DNA of 64,000 bases, taken from the NCBI RefSeq assembly GCF_900184735.1, contig NZ_LT855385.1:1-64000 (forward strand). Direction: 5' to 3'. Below the pieces are notes generated by a model. That model was not told the DNA's origin, did no database searches, and saw nothing but the letters and a program-made list of their open reading frames with translations. Position numbers and translations under genes: made by a program. This stretch comes from Paucisalibacillus globulus (GTDB lineage Bacteria > Bacillota > Bacilli > Bacillales > Amphibacillaceae). This document shows positions 50,837 through 60,070 of the stretch, piece after piece. Within the stretch, counting starts at the first letter, position 1. Each line of letters begins with the position of its first letter.

Positions 50837-50876
50837 AAAAAAAAATCTGCACATCAAATCCAATAATTTGATGTGC
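50837..50876 (-). terminator. Intrinsic terminator of ysmB-racE
   Basis: A perfect 11-bp stem GCACATCAAAT/ATTTGATGTGC with a 6-base loop is followed on the minus strand by a T run. It lies 28 bp past the racE stop. Confidence 0.93.
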
Positions 50877-50903
50877 AAATCCATTTTTTAAAATATTTAT
50901 AGG

Positions 50904-51716
50904 TTATATAACTGCTTTTTCAATAGCTACAGACTTAAGATTATCAATGGAACTATTAAAAATACGTTTCGTGAGTGATGTAAAGTTATCAACATCACCA
51001 GTTGTGTAAAATTGATGGTAACATGGTTCTGTTTCATCATTTAATAACTGGTTTATTTGAAGTATTGTACTTGTTTCTCTAGCAGTTTCTTCACTTGAGG
51101 AGATTAAAGTTATATCAGGTCCAACTACCTGTTGGATGACTTCTTTAAGCAATGGGTAGTGCGTACATCCTAAGATTAGTGTATCCATTTCACTAAACTG
51201 CTTCAAAGGTAATAGCCCATGTTCTACCGTCTTTTCAGCATAGCTACCGGAAAGTATACCCTGCTCCACAATTGGCACAAATGTTGGGCATGCCAAAGAG
51301 ATAGTGTTCAATCCAGGCTTTAGCATTGTTAAGGCATTTGAATATGCATTACTACGAACAGTACCTTCAGTTCCGATGATACCTACATGGTTATTTAGTG
51401 TTGATTTAATCGCTGCTCGTGCTCCTGGCTGAATAACACCAACAACAGGTATTGTAAGATTTTTCTGCAATTGTTCTAACGTATATGCTGTGGCAGTATT
51501 ACAAGCGACAACTAGCATCTTTATATCCTTAGTTAATAGAAAATCAACCATTTCCCAAGTAAAACGAATGATTTCTTTTTCTGTTCTTGGACCATATGGA
51601 CAACGTAAAGTATCACCAAGATAAATTAGTTTTTCTCTTGGAAGTTGTCTCATTAATTCGTGTACAACTGTTAATCCACCGACTCCCGAGTCGATGACAC
51701 CAATAGGTTTATTCAA
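50904..51716 (-). CDS. racE: Glutamate racemase RacE
   Basis: RacE supplies D-glutamate for peptidoglycan. The TTG start with AGAGGCGG 5 bp upstream gives 270 residues beginning NKPIGVIDSGVGGLT after the initiator; an ATG 11 codons earlier lacks a ribosome site and overlaps ysmB. Catalytic cysteines are in VVACNTATA (about Cys74) and LGCTHYPLL (about Cys185). It is downstream of ysmB. Confidence 0.95.
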   Translation of the reverse strand: MNKPIGVIDSGVGGLTVVHELMRQLPREKLIYLGDTLRCPYGPRTEKEIIRFTWEMVDFLLTKDIKMLVVACNTATAYTLEQLQKNLTIPVVGVIQPGARAAIKSTLNNHVGIIGTEGTVRSNAYSNALTMLKPGLNTISLACPTFVPIVEQGILSGSYAEKTVEHGLLPLKQFSEMDTLILGCTHYPLLKEVIQQVVGPDITLISSSEETARETSTILQINQLLNDETEPCYHQFYTTGDVDNFTSLTKRIFNSSIDNLKSVAIEKAVI

Positions 51717-51738
51717 AACTACCGCCTCTTCTAAGATG

Positions 51739-52191
51739 TTATTTTTCATTTACAGTTTTCATTTGATGATGCAATAGATTAAGAAGTTCAATCAATGTTT
51801 TCGTTTGTTCTTCAGAAAAGTTCTCTAAGACTTCATTAAGGTAATTTTGTCGTTTCAAAATAACCTCTTCAATAATACGATGACCCTTTTCTAATACATG
51901 TATACGAACGACACGTCGATCATTAGTATCTCGAACACGTTCCACTAAATCGTTTTTTTCCATGCGATCAACTAAGTCTGTTGTCGTACTAAACGCAAGC
52001 CCATTCTTAGAGGATAATTCACCAATTGTCAGATCCCCTTCTTCTCTCAGCCACTGTAAGGCAATGAATTGTGGGTTTGTAATAGGATAGTTATTTAAAA
52101 TCTTACGACCATTTTGCTTGATTGCTCCCGATATATGTCGGAGTGTTTTTTCTAATTGAGCAATAGATTCTGTTGAGTTTTTGTTTTCCAA
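51739..52191 (-). CDS. ysmB: MarR-family transcriptional regulator YsmB
   Basis: The 150-residue protein is a MarR-type winged-helix repressor: a helical N-terminus, the recognition region LTIGELSSKNGLAFSTTTDLV (from about residue 53), the wing DTNDRRVVRIHV, and a C-terminal dimer helix. The TTG start with GGGAGGA 6 bp upstream was chosen. It lies directly upstream of racE and divergent from gerE, the B. subtilis order. Effector and targets are unknown. Confidence 0.88.
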   Translation of the reverse strand: MENKNSTESIAQLEKTLRHISGAIKQNGRKILNNYPITNPQFIALQWLREEGDLTIGELSSKNGLAFSTTTDLVDRMEKNDLVERVRDTNDRRVVRIHVLEKGHRIIEEVILKRQNYLNEVLENFSEEQTKTLIELLNLLHHQMKTVNEK

Positions 52192-52332
52192 GACGTTTCC
52201 TCCCGAAATTCCAGTCATATAGTCATATTTTATCATAAAGAAACGAAAAACTTATGAATAATTTATAAAAAGTATTTTTCATAGGTAAAAGGGGGTAAGA
52301 TAATATATTTTTTTCATCAATGAAATGTGCGC

Positions 52333-52359
52333 ACCTATTAGTATTCTACACATAAGCTA
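52333..52359 (+). promoter_or_regulatory. Sigma-K promoter of gerE
   Basis: AC (52333-52334) and CATAAGCTA (52351-52359) are 16 bp apart, fitting the sigma-K pattern (-35 AC, -10 CATAnnnTA), about 60 bp before the gerE start. gerE is sigma-K dependent in B. subtilis. Confidence 0.6.
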
Positions 52360-52420
52360 TTAGTGACTAAATAATTTCCCTTCATACTGCAGCTCTATGA
52401 CAGCAAGGAGGGGTTAACAT

Positions 52421-52645
52421 TTGAAGGACAACGAGTATAAACCGAAGCAATTATTAACGAAACGAGAAAAAGAAGTATTTGAGCTCTTAGTTCAAGACAA
52501 AACAACAAAGGAAATTGCCCAGGAATTGTTTATTTCTGAAAAAACTGTCCGTAACCACATTTCAAATGCTATGCAAAAATTAGGAGTCAAGGGGCGTTCA
52601 CAGGCAGTTGTAGAGCTCATCCGCATGGGTGAATTAAAGCTCTAG
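52421..52645 (+). CDS. gerE: Late sporulation transcription factor GerE
   Basis: GerE is a stand-alone LuxR-type helix-turn-helix regulator of late coat genes in the mother cell. The 74-residue product is the full family length and consists of the single domain LTKREKEVFELLVQDKTTK and EIAQELFISEKTVRNHISNA. A TTG start follows AAGGAGGGG. It is a single-gene unit with a sigma-K-like promoter and a strong terminator, divergent from ysmB-racE. Confidence 0.97.
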   Translation: MKDNEYKPKQLLTKREKEVFELLVQDKTTKEIAQELFISEKTVRNHISNAMQKLGVKGRSQAVVELIRMGELKL

Positions 52646-52680
52646 AAAAAACCGACTTTCCTTATCGAAAGTCGGTTTTT
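52646..52680 (+). terminator. Intrinsic terminator of gerE
   Basis: The stem AAAAACCGACTTTC and its complement with a 6-base loop ends in T5 directly after the gerE stop. Confidence 0.95.
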
Positions 52681-52721
52681 ATTTATGGATAGCTATTGAT
52701 AGTTATTAATACCAAAGTTTA

Positions 52722-53211
52722 TTAGAAACTGTGCGGTAACTAAGCATTATGGTAGCGAATCATACCCGCTACGGAAATACACTCCGCTTTCCGCGGGCGG
52801 CTGGTGAGCCTCCTCGTGCTATCGCACTGTGGGGTCTCACCGAAGCCTATCCTCCCGCAGGACAAGGAACGCTACTAGAGCGATACATCGCACGCAGAAA
52901 AAGTGATTTTCTTTTTCAAGGAGTCTCCGTGTATTTCCTTCGCTAGTAATAAGTGATTAAGGGCAATAGAACCACTTAAATCCAAAAATATGATTAATAA
53001 CTAACAATAATTAGAATACTAAACCAGCGCAGGCAGAATACGGAGACTCCTACGGGAATAGCACGTGTCCGAAGACCCCGCAGCGGTGAACTTTCCGCGA
53101 GGAGGCTGAGGCCGTGCCCGTGGAAAGCGGAGTATTCTGCCGGAGCGGAATCATACCACTATACCCATTTATTTTTTTGAGAGATTAGCAGTGGTTACCG
53201 CACAGTTTCTA
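52722..53211. repeat. Compound hairpin repeat, copy 6 (A-outer left, B-outer right)
   Basis: The termini are TTAGAAACTGTGCGGTAAC at 52722-52740 and GTTACCGCACAGTTTCTA at 53194-53211. The left arm 52768-52947 has a type A outer stem with cassette M1 at about 52858-52921; the right arm 53023-53148 has type B. The spacer contains AACTAACAATAATTAGAA, shared with copy 1. It lies between convergent gerE and ysmA. No separate ysmA terminator is visible in the 29 bp between, so the repeat may serve that role. Confidence 0.92.
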
Positions 53212-53240
53212 GCAAACCGTGTTAAATAACAATAACTTAT

Positions 53241-53696
53241 TTAATTCGTACCACTTGTAACCAATAGTTTTTCTTTGATATCTTCACCCAGAGGTAATGG
53301 TTTTCCTGTAGCGGAATTTATATAAACTATCCGTCCTCTACCAGATAGACAAACTTCATCATCCTGATTGACACCCATATAATGAATATCGAATGATGTA
53401 TTTCCTACTTGTGCTGCCTTAACATAGATCCGTAAACTATCTTGGAAAAACAATTGTCTATGATAATCACATTGTAAGTCAGCTACAATTGGAATTCCCT
53501 CTGTATTTGTATTGTCACCAAAAACACCGACTGATTTTAAATATTCTATCCGGGCTTCTTCAAAGTAAATAAAAGGACTAACATTGTTAACATGTCCAAA
53601 CATATCCGTTTCTGAAAAACGAATACGAATAGGTATAAAAAAGGAAAATTCTTCTCTCCATTTAGTGAAGTCTTCAATATAAGAAATCTTACGCAT
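53241..53696 (-). CDS. ysmA: Acyl-CoA thioesterase family protein YsmA
   Basis: The 151-residue protein has the hot-dog fold of 4-hydroxybenzoyl-CoA-type thioesterases, with the motif IRFSETDMFGHVNNVSPFIY (catalytic Asp about residue 31) followed by YFEEARIEYL. Such enzymes hydrolyse acyl-CoA esters; the natural substrate is unknown. Position between gerE and sdhB is the B. subtilis order. It starts after the sdh terminator and appears to be expressed alone. Confidence 0.9.
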   Translation of the reverse strand: MRKISYIEDFTKWREEFSFFIPIRIRFSETDMFGHVNNVSPFIYFEEARIEYLKSVGVFGDNTNTEGIPIVADLQCDYHRQLFFQDSLRIYVKAAQVGNTSFDIHYMGVNQDDEVCLSGRGRIVYINSATGKPLPLGEDIKEKLLVTSGTN

Positions 53697-53721
53697 GATT
53701 TACATCCCTTTCACGTTGATG

Positions 53722-53757
53722 AAAAAAAGACCCCTACCTAACATGCGGTAAGGATCT
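53722..53757 (-). terminator. Intrinsic terminator of sdhCAB
   Basis: On the minus strand GATCCTTACC pairs with GGTAGGGGTC (two G-U pairs) around an 8-base loop and is followed by T7. It lies 22 bp past the sdhB stop. Confidence 0.88.
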
Positions 53758-53778
53758 TGTTGTGTATAAATTTTGGAA

Positions 53779-54543
53779 TTAATGTGCGTTATCGCTACCA
53801 AAGAAATTCTTAAATGATTGTACAGTAGCTGCACGGTTCATTGCTGCAATAGAAGTTGTTAATGGAATCCCTTTCGGACAAACTTGTACACAGTTTTGAG
53901 AGTTACCGCAACCTACTAGTCCGCCATCTTCCATCAATCCTTCTAATCTCTCACTAGCATTCATTTCACCTGTTGGGTGTGAGTTAAATAAACGAGCTTG
54001 AGAGATTGGAGCAGGTCCAATAAAGTTTGATTTGTCATTTACATTTGGACAAGCCTCTAAACAAACTCCACAAGTCATACATTTTGATAATTCATAAGCC
54101 CACTGACGTTTTTTCTCTGGCATACGAGGCCCTGGTCCTAAATCGTAAGTACCATCAATTGGAATCCATGCTTTAACTTGTTTTAACGCATCAAACATAC
54201 GTTCACGGTCAATTACCAAGTCACGAACTACAGGGAATGTAGACATCGGCTCTAGTCGAACTGGTTGTTCTAATTCATCTACAAGTGCCGCACAAGATTG
54301 TCTTGGCACTCCATTGATTACCATAGAACACGCTCCACAAACCTCTTCCAAACAGTTCATATCCCATGCTACTGGTGTTGTCTTTTCCCCTTTAGCATTA
54401 ACGGGATTTTTACGAATTTCCATTAACCCAGAAATAACGTTCATATTTTTACGATATGGAACATTAAATGTTTCGTCATATGGAGCAGAATCTGGGCTAT
54501 CTTGACGCGTAATAATAAAAGTAACAGTCTTTTGTTCAGCCAT
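53779..54543 (-). CDS. sdhB: Succinate dehydrogenase iron-sulphur subunit
   Basis: SdhB carries electrons from the flavoprotein to the membrane anchor in complex II. The ATG chosen (MAEQKTVTF) follows GAAGGGAG and gives 254 residues. Cysteine clusters are visible for the 2Fe-2S centre (CLEEVCGACSMVI then a later Cys), the 4Fe-4S centre (CMTCGVCLEACP) and the third centre (CGNSQNCVQVCPKGIP). It is the last gene of sdhCAB. Confidence 0.97.
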   Translation of the reverse strand: MAEQKTVTFIITRQDSPDSAPYDETFNVPYRKNMNVISGLMEIRKNPVNAKGEKTTPVAWDMNCLEEVCGACSMVINGVPRQSCAALVDELEQPVRLEPMSTFPVVRDLVIDRERMFDALKQVKAWIPIDGTYDLGPGPRMPEKKRQWAYELSKCMTCGVCLEACPNVNDKSNFIGPAPISQARLFNSHPTGEMNASERLEGLMEDGGLVGCGNSQNCVQVCPKGIPLTTSIAAMNRAATVQSFKNFFGSDNAH

Positions 54544-54578
54544 TTTCACTTACTCCCTTCGCTATTTGCTTTCCCGTC

Positions 54579-56330
54579 CTAGTGTTTTGTCGTGTAATCA
54601 CGTTTACGTGGCGGAATTAAGGATACATCAACATCTTCATAAGAGAACACTGGTGCATTCTCTTTTGCATCAAATTCTGCAATTGTTGTCTTTAACCATT
54701 CCTCATCATTACGCTCTGGGAATTCTGGCTTATAATGTGCCCCGCGACTCTCATTACGATTATACGCACCGATTGTAATAACACGAGCCAGATGTAGCAT
54801 ATTTTTAAGCTGACGAGTAAACATAACACCTTGGTTATTCCAGCGAGAAGTATCGTTGATATTAATATTTTCAAAACGCTCAAGTAATTCTTGAATCTTT
54901 TCATCGGTTTTTAATAGTTTCGGATTCTCACGAACTACTGTAACATTATCAGTCATCCATTCACCAAGTTCATGGTGAATTTGATAAGCATTTTCTTCTC
55001 CGCTCATATTCATAAGAGCCTCGAACTTCTCTTCTTCTTCTTTCACACGTTTTTCGAAAAGACTAGGGTCAATATCTTCTACGTGTTTATCTAAACCATC
55101 TGCATATTCAATTGCCTTAGGACCAGCAACCATACCACCATATATAGCAGATAGTAATGAGTTAGCACCTAAACGGTTTCCACCATGCTGTGAATAATCA
55201 CATTCACCAGCCGCAAAGATTCCAGGAATACTTGTCATTTGATTATAATCAACCCATAGTCCACCCATAGAGTAGTGAACAGCAGGGAAAATTTTCATCG
55301 GTACTTTACGTGGATCTTCACCTACGAACTTTTCATAGATTTCGATGATACCACCAAGTTTAACATCAAGTTCTTTAGGATCTTTGTGAGAAAGGTCTAG
55401 ATATACCATGTTCTCACCATTAATACCTAATTTTTGATTTACACAGACATCAAAGATTTCACGAGTCGCAATATCTCTAGGTACTAGGTTTCCATATGCA
55501 GGATATTTTTCCTCTAGGAAATACCATGGTTCTCCATCTTTATATGTCCAAACACGTCCACCTTCACCACGAGCAGATTCACTCATAAGACGAAGCTTAT
55601 CGTCCCCAGGAATTGCAGTAGGGTGGATTTGAATAAATTCACCATTTGCATATTTAGCACCTTGTTGGTACAGTATGGATGCTGCAGAACCAGTATTAAT
55701 CATGGAGTTGGTAGATTTACCAAAGATAATTCCTGGTCCACCAGTTGCCATTATAGTTGCATCTGAAGGGAATGATTTAATCTCATGAGTCTTCATATCT
55801 TGAGCGACGATACCTCTTCCGACACCTTCATCATCTAATACTGCTCCAAGAAATTCCCATCCCTCATATTTTGTTACCAAACCTTCAACTTCGTAGCGAC
55901 GAACTTGTTCATCTAATGCATATAATAATTGCTGACCTGTAGTTGCCCCAGCAAATGCTGTACGGTGGTGTTGTGTACCACCAAAACGACGGAAGTCAAG
56001 TAAACCTTCAGGTGTACGGTTAAACATAACACCCATACGGTCTAACATATTAATAATTCCCGGTGCCGCTTCACACATTGCTTTTACCGGTGGTTGGTTT
56101 GCTAAGAAGTCTCCTCCGTAAACGGTATCATCAAAATGAATCCACGGAGAGTCCCCTTCCCCTTTAGTATTTACTGCACCATTTATACCACCTTGGGCAC
56201 ATACAGAGTGAGAACGTTTAACTGGAACAATTGAAAATAAGTCAACGCTTACACCAGCTTCAGCAGCCTTGATTGTAGCCATTAGACCAGCTAAGCCTCC
56301 GCCAACAACAGCGATTTTACGGTTACTCAT
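54579..56330 (-). CDS. sdhA: Succinate dehydrogenase flavoprotein subunit
   Basis: SdhA oxidises succinate to fumarate using covalent FAD. The 583-residue protein has the FAD-binding VVGGGLAGLMATIKAAEAG (about 8-26), the covalent-FAD histidine region RSHSVCAQGGINGA (His about 41), the RFGGTQHHRTAFAG segment and the active-site SARGEGG and HYSMGG motifs. Length is typical of the Bacillus enzyme. It is 28 bp after sdhC and 35 bp before sdhB. Confidence 0.98.
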   Translation of the reverse strand: MSNRKIAVVGGGLAGLMATIKAAEAGVSVDLFSIVPVKRSHSVCAQGGINGAVNTKGEGDSPWIHFDDTVYGGDFLANQPPVKAMCEAAPGIINMLDRMGVMFNRTPEGLLDFRRFGGTQHHRTAFAGATTGQQLLYALDEQVRRYEVEGLVTKYEGWEFLGAVLDDEGVGRGIVAQDMKTHEIKSFPSDATIMATGGPGIIFGKSTNSMINTGSAASILYQQGAKYANGEFIQIHPTAIPGDDKLRLMSESARGEGGRVWTYKDGEPWYFLEEKYPAYGNLVPRDIATREIFDVCVNQKLGINGENMVYLDLSHKDPKELDVKLGGIIEIYEKFVGEDPRKVPMKIFPAVHYSMGGLWVDYNQMTSIPGIFAAGECDYSQHGGNRLGANSLLSAIYGGMVAGPKAIEYADGLDKHVEDIDPSLFEKRVKEEEEKFEALMNMSGEENAYQIHHELGEWMTDNVTVVRENPKLLKTDEKIQELLERFENININDTSRWNNQGVMFTRQLKNMLHLARVITIGAYNRNESRGAHYKPEFPERNDEEWLKTTIAEFDAKENAPVFSYEDVDVSLIPPRKRDYTTKH

Positions 56331-56358
56331 TATGAAACCTCACTCCTTCTCTCTTTCC

Positions 56359-56976
56359 TTAAACTCCATAAGCGAATGTAATTAAAGTTCTAATACCGAT
56401 ATAACTAACTACTAAGAACACTAGTATTGTAGCGTATGTAACAATCTTTTGTGATCTTGGTGATTGTGCAATACCCCAAGAAACCAAGAAGCCCCATAAA
56501 CCATTAGAGAAATGGAAAACAGCAGAAAGAACACCAATAATATAAAACCAGAACATGAATGGATTTGTTAAAATCCCTTCCATAAGACTGTAATCCAAGC
56601 TCGCTCCTAAAGCTACTTGTACACGAGTTTCAAACACATGCCACGCAATAAATACTAGCGTAATAATTCCTGTTACACGTTGTACATAAAATAACCAGTT
56701 ACGGACAAATCCATATCTTCTTACATTGTTTTTAGCAATAAATACAATATAAACCCCTAAAATCGCGTGGAATAAAATGGGTAAATAAATAACAAAGATT
56801 TCCAATGCAAGTACGAAAGGAAGATTATGCATGAAGTTTGCTGCTTTATTAAAGCTTTCCTCTCCATATACTGCAAAGTGGTTAATAACCAAGTGTTGAA
56901 CCATGAAAATCCCGATAGGAACTACCCCGAGTAACGAGTGTAATCTCCTATAAAAATACTCCCTATGTTCCGCCAT
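56359..56976 (-). CDS. sdhC: Succinate dehydrogenase cytochrome b558 subunit
   Basis: SdhC is the single, five-helix, di-haem membrane anchor of type B succinate:menaquinone reductases. The 205-residue product has five hydrophobic segments with conserved histidines in RLHSLLGVVPIG, VQHLVINH, LFHAILGVY, FIAWHVFETR and AVFHFSNGLWGF that fit the haem ligands. GGGGGG precedes the ATG. No SdhD is needed or present. Confidence 0.96.
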   Translation of the reverse strand: MAEHREYFYRRLHSLLGVVPIGIFMVQHLVINHFAVYGEESFNKAANFMHNLPFVLALEIFVIYLPILFHAILGVYIVFIAKNNVRRYGFVRNWLFYVQRVTGIITLVFIAWHVFETRVQVALGASLDYSLMEGILTNPFMFWFYIIGVLSAVFHFSNGLWGFLVSWGIAQSPRSQKIVTYATILVFLVVSYIGIRTLITFAYGV

Positions 56977-57251
56977 GTGATACCCCCCCTTAGTTCTTTT
57001 GATGATTTTAGTAATTAGTCTGACATTTCACACAAATACAAAAAGAATATTTTTGTCTAAAATGTAGATTTTGCAACATGTTTATTGTACGACTATCTCT
57101 AATTAGCGTCAAGAAAAGGTATTCATTTTTAGTCAACGAATAAACATAAATACCATACTCAATACCCTTGCGTTTAAATTAAAATGCATGGATAATATCA
57201 TTAGACTTATAATGGTACTATGTGACTTTTCTTACAGGAAGGAATCTAACG

Positions 57252-57689
57252 ATGAAAACAAACAAAGAGACGCTTCCAATTGAATTACTGGATCAAATTC
57301 AATCAAGAGGGGCAGGATATGATCTACTGCGATATGTAAGTTTGCCAGATTTATTTGGAAATGAAGCAGAAGCATTACTATATTTCATGGGAAGAAACTT
57401 AGCTAGAAAATTTGAAATTAATGCCTTAAGTGATATTATTTATTTTTTTGAAAAAGTTGGTTGGGGCAGATTGGAGTTATTTAAAGAGAAGAATAATCAA
57501 CTTGAATTCCACTTACTCTCCGATGCAGTTGTTCAGCGTTTAGCTATGCCTGTAGATGTAGAATTCCGATTAGAAGCAGGCTTTCTAGCTGAGGCCATTA
57601 CTATACTTAAAGGTAAAGAGTGTGAGTGTATTGAAGAAGTCAGAAAAAAAATACATCAAGTTGAATTCACCATTATTTTTGTAGAATAA
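57252..57689 (+). CDS. yslB: DUF2507 protein YslB
   Basis: The 145-residue product matches the YslB family by its position between sdhC and uvrC and by its landmarks GAGYDLLRYVSLPDLFG, ALLYFMGRNLARKF and DIIYFFEKVGWG. The fold resembles ligand-binding 4-vinyl-reductase-like domains, but no cofactor site is evident and the function is unknown. The ATG with AAGGA 8 bp upstream was preferred over an in-frame start ten codons earlier. Confidence 0.88.
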   Translation: MKTNKETLPIELLDQIQSRGAGYDLLRYVSLPDLFGNEAEALLYFMGRNLARKFEINALSDIIYFFEKVGWGRLELFKEKNNQLEFHLLSDAVVQRLAMPVDVEFRLEAGFLAEAITILKGKECECIEEVRKKIHQVEFTIIFVE

Positions 57690-57745
57690 AAAGGATGCTG
57701 AGACATTATCCCTGAAAATGGGATTAGTCTTCAGCATCTTTTTTA
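57688..57745. terminator. Bidirectional terminator between yslB and uvrC
   Basis: A long imperfect hairpin (GGATGCTGA...CCC / GGG...TCAGCATC) with A/T runs on both sides lies between the convergent genes and overlaps the uvrC stop codon. Confidence 0.88.
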
Positions 57746-59523
57746 TTTTCCGTTTCATTTAAATGTTGAAGAACAATCTCTGCAACATTTTGCGGGATAC
57801 CCAATTTAGTTATATCTTGAATTGAAGCATTTCGAATTTCTTTTACTGATTTAAAGTGAGATAATAATAATTTCCTTCTTTTTTCACCCACACCAGGAAT
57901 TTTATCGAGTTCAGATTGGAATAAGTTCTTTCCACGAAGTTGTCTATGAAATGTAATAGCAAAGCGGTGTACCTCATCTTGTATCCGCTGAATTAAATAA
58001 AATTCTTGTGATTGTCTTTCAAGCGGAACAACACTGGGCGGCTCACCATACAATAATTCACTAGTTCTATGTTTATCATCCTTTGCCAGCCCGCATAAGG
58101 GAATATCCAATCCTAATTCATTTTCAAGTACATCTATAGCTGCACTCATTTGTCCCTTCCCACCATCTACAAGGATTAAGTCTGGTAAAGGGAGAGAGTC
58201 CTTTAGAACACGTGTATATCTTCTTCTGATTACTTCTCTCATTGTTTCATAGTCATCTGGACCTTTAACATCTTTAATTTTATATTTTCGATAATCCTTC
58301 TTACTTGGCTTGCCATCCACGAAAACCACCATGGCCGATACCGGGTCTGCACCTTGAATATTTGAATTGTCAAAGGCCTCAATTCGATGAGGTATTTCAA
58401 TATTTAATGCACTTCCTAGTTTATCAACTGCAAGAATAGTAAGCTCCTCGTCTCGTTCAATAATAGAGAATTTCTCTAGTAAAGAAGCCTTTGCGTTTTC
58501 CATTGCTAATTCAACTAACTCTTTTTTCTTGCCACGATATGGAGTATGAACATCAAGCTCTAACAACTCTTGTAATAGTTCTGTTTCTGTACCAATTGGA
58601 ACAAAAATTTGTTTTGGCTTTGGATGATTTTCGTGTAAATAAAATCTCCCGATAAAGCTAATAAATGTTTCATCTGGTTCATCAAAGAAAGGAAATACAG
58701 ATACATCTCTTTCTATAAGTTTTCCCTGACGGATAAAGAATACTTGGATACACATCCAACCTTTATCATAACTGTAACCAAATACATCTCGATCGACTCT
58801 ATCATTTAAGGTCATTTTCTGTTGTTCCATCACGACTTCAATGTGTTGTATTTGATCACGAAGTTCTTTAGCTCGCTCGAAGTTTAACTGTTCACTAGCA
58901 TCTTGCATTTTTTGAATTAAATTTTGTTTTATTTCTTTAAAACCTCCCTGTAAGAACGAGGTAATATCATGAATAATATCTTTATAATATTCCTCAGAAG
59001 GTGGTTTTTCACTACACGCTAAACATTGGTTCATATGATAATACAAACATGGCTTTCCTGAGGGATTATTACATTTTCGCAAAGGATAAATTCTATCAAG
59101 TAACTTCTTCGTTTCCCTTGCAGCAATAACGTTTGGGTATGGACCGAAATACCTTCCCTTATCCTTTTTCACTTTACGAGTGATAAGTAATCTAGGATGT
59201 CGTTCTGAAGTTATTTTTAAATACGGATAAGATTTATCATCCTTTAACATAACATTATATTTCGGGTCATACTTTTTAATTAAATTCATTTCTAGGATTA
59301 GTGCTTCTATCTCAGAAGACGTAATAATATATTCAAAGTCTACGATTTCCTGAACTAATCGTTGTGTTTTTTGGTCATGTGCACCTGTAAAGTAAGAACG
59401 AACTCTATTTTTTAATAATTTGGATTTACCTACATATATAATCGTATTATGCTTATCCTTCATAAGATAGCAGCCTGGTTTAGGAGGTAAAACAGCTAAT
59501 TTTTCTTGAATTTTTTGGTTCAT
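57724..59523 (-). CDS. uvrC: Excinuclease ABC subunit C
   Basis: UvrC makes both incisions in nucleotide-excision repair. The ATG chosen ([17 protein letters not shown]) has AAGGG 9 bp upstream and gives 599 residues; an ATG three codons earlier is too close to that site. The N-terminal GIY-YIG nuclease ([19 protein letters not shown]), a UVR domain (about 200-235), the RNase H-like C-terminal nuclease ([15 protein letters not shown]) and tandem helix-hairpin-helix ([14 protein letters not shown]) are all present. It follows trxA by 87 bp, which include competing hairpins. Confidence 0.97.
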   Translation of the reverse strand: MNQKIQEKLAVLPPKPGCYLMKDKHNTIIYVGKSKLLKNRVRSYFTGAHDQKTQRLVQEIVDFEYIITSSEIEALILEMNLIKKYDPKYNVMLKDDKSYPYLKITSERHPRLLITRKVKKDKGRYFGPYPNVIAARETKKLLDRIYPLRKCNNPSGKPCLYYHMNQCLACSEKPPSEEYYKDIIHDITSFLQGGFKEIKQNLIQKMQDASEQLNFERAKELRDQIQHIEVVMEQQKMTLNDRVDRDVFGYSYDKGWMCIQVFFIRQGKLIERDVSVFPFFDEPDETFISFIGRFYLHENHPKPKQIFVPIGTETELLQELLELDVHTPYRGKKKELVELAMENAKASLLEKFSIIERDEELTILAVDKLGSALNIEIPHRIEAFDNSNIQGADPVSAMVVFVDGKPSKKDYRKYKIKDVKGPDDYETMREVIRRRYTRVLKDSLPLPDLILVDGGKGQMSAAIDVLENELGLDIPLCGLAKDDKHRTSELLYGEPPSVVPLERQSQEFYLIQRIQDEVHRFAITFHRQLRGKNLFQSELDKIPGVGEKRRKLLLSHFKSVKEIRNASIQDITKLGIPQNVAEIVLQHLNETENKKDAED

Positions 59524-59545
59524 TCTCGTCATCCCTTGTTTAATA

Positions 59546-59582
59546 GAAAATAATCCCCTGTCACAATATGCAACAAGGGATA
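59546..59582 (-). terminator. Terminator/attenuator hairpin between trxA and uvrC
   Basis: On the minus strand ATCCCTTGT pairs with ACAGGGGAT and is followed by TATTTTCTATT, a plausible terminator after trxA. The same upstream strand also forms a perfect 10-bp inverted repeat with 59531-59540, which contains the uvrC ribosome site. Confidence 0.7.
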
Positions 59583-59610
59583 GTCTGTAAAGGTTAAACT
59601 ATATATTAGA

Positions 59611-59925
59611 TTAAGCGTGCTTATTGATCAGTTCAACAAGTGCTTCTTTAGGTTGGAAACCAATTACTTGATCCACAACATTACCATCTTTGAATAGTAA
59701 TAATGTAGGGATACTCATCACACCATATTTACTTGCTGTTTCTTGATTTTCGTCTACATCTAATTTAACGATTTGTACTTTTTCAGACATTTCGCCATCT
59801 ACTTCTTCTAGTACTGGCGCAATCATTTTACATGGACCACACCAAGGTGCCCAAAAGTCAGCTAAAACCAAACCCTTGCCAGTTTCTTCTGCAAAGTTTT
59901 GATCGGTTACATTCTTAATTGCCAC
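59611..59925 (-). CDS. trxA: Thioredoxin
   Basis: TrxA is the main cytoplasmic disulphide reductant. The 104-residue protein has the active site [10 protein letters not shown] (Cys at about 29 and 32), the cis-proline loop SIPTLLLF and the KDGN turn. AGGAGG precedes the ATG. It lies between etfA (with repeat copy 7 between them) and uvrC, the B. subtilis order. Length and motifs are standard. Confidence 0.98.
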   Translation of the reverse strand: MAIKNVTDQNFAEETGKGLVLADFWAPWCGPCKMIAPVLEEVDGEMSEKVQIVKLDVDENQETASKYGVMSIPTLLLFKDGNVVDQVIGFQPKEALVELINKHA

Positions 59926-60070
59926 TTTATTTCCTCCTCTTCATACATCATTTCAAAATGAGTATACCATTATTATATAATCCTTACTAACAGTTTGCTT
60001 ATTCTAGAAATTCTTATCCAAACAATATGCAGTTGAAATGCTTCCTATTTGCTTTTTATCTTCTGAATTG

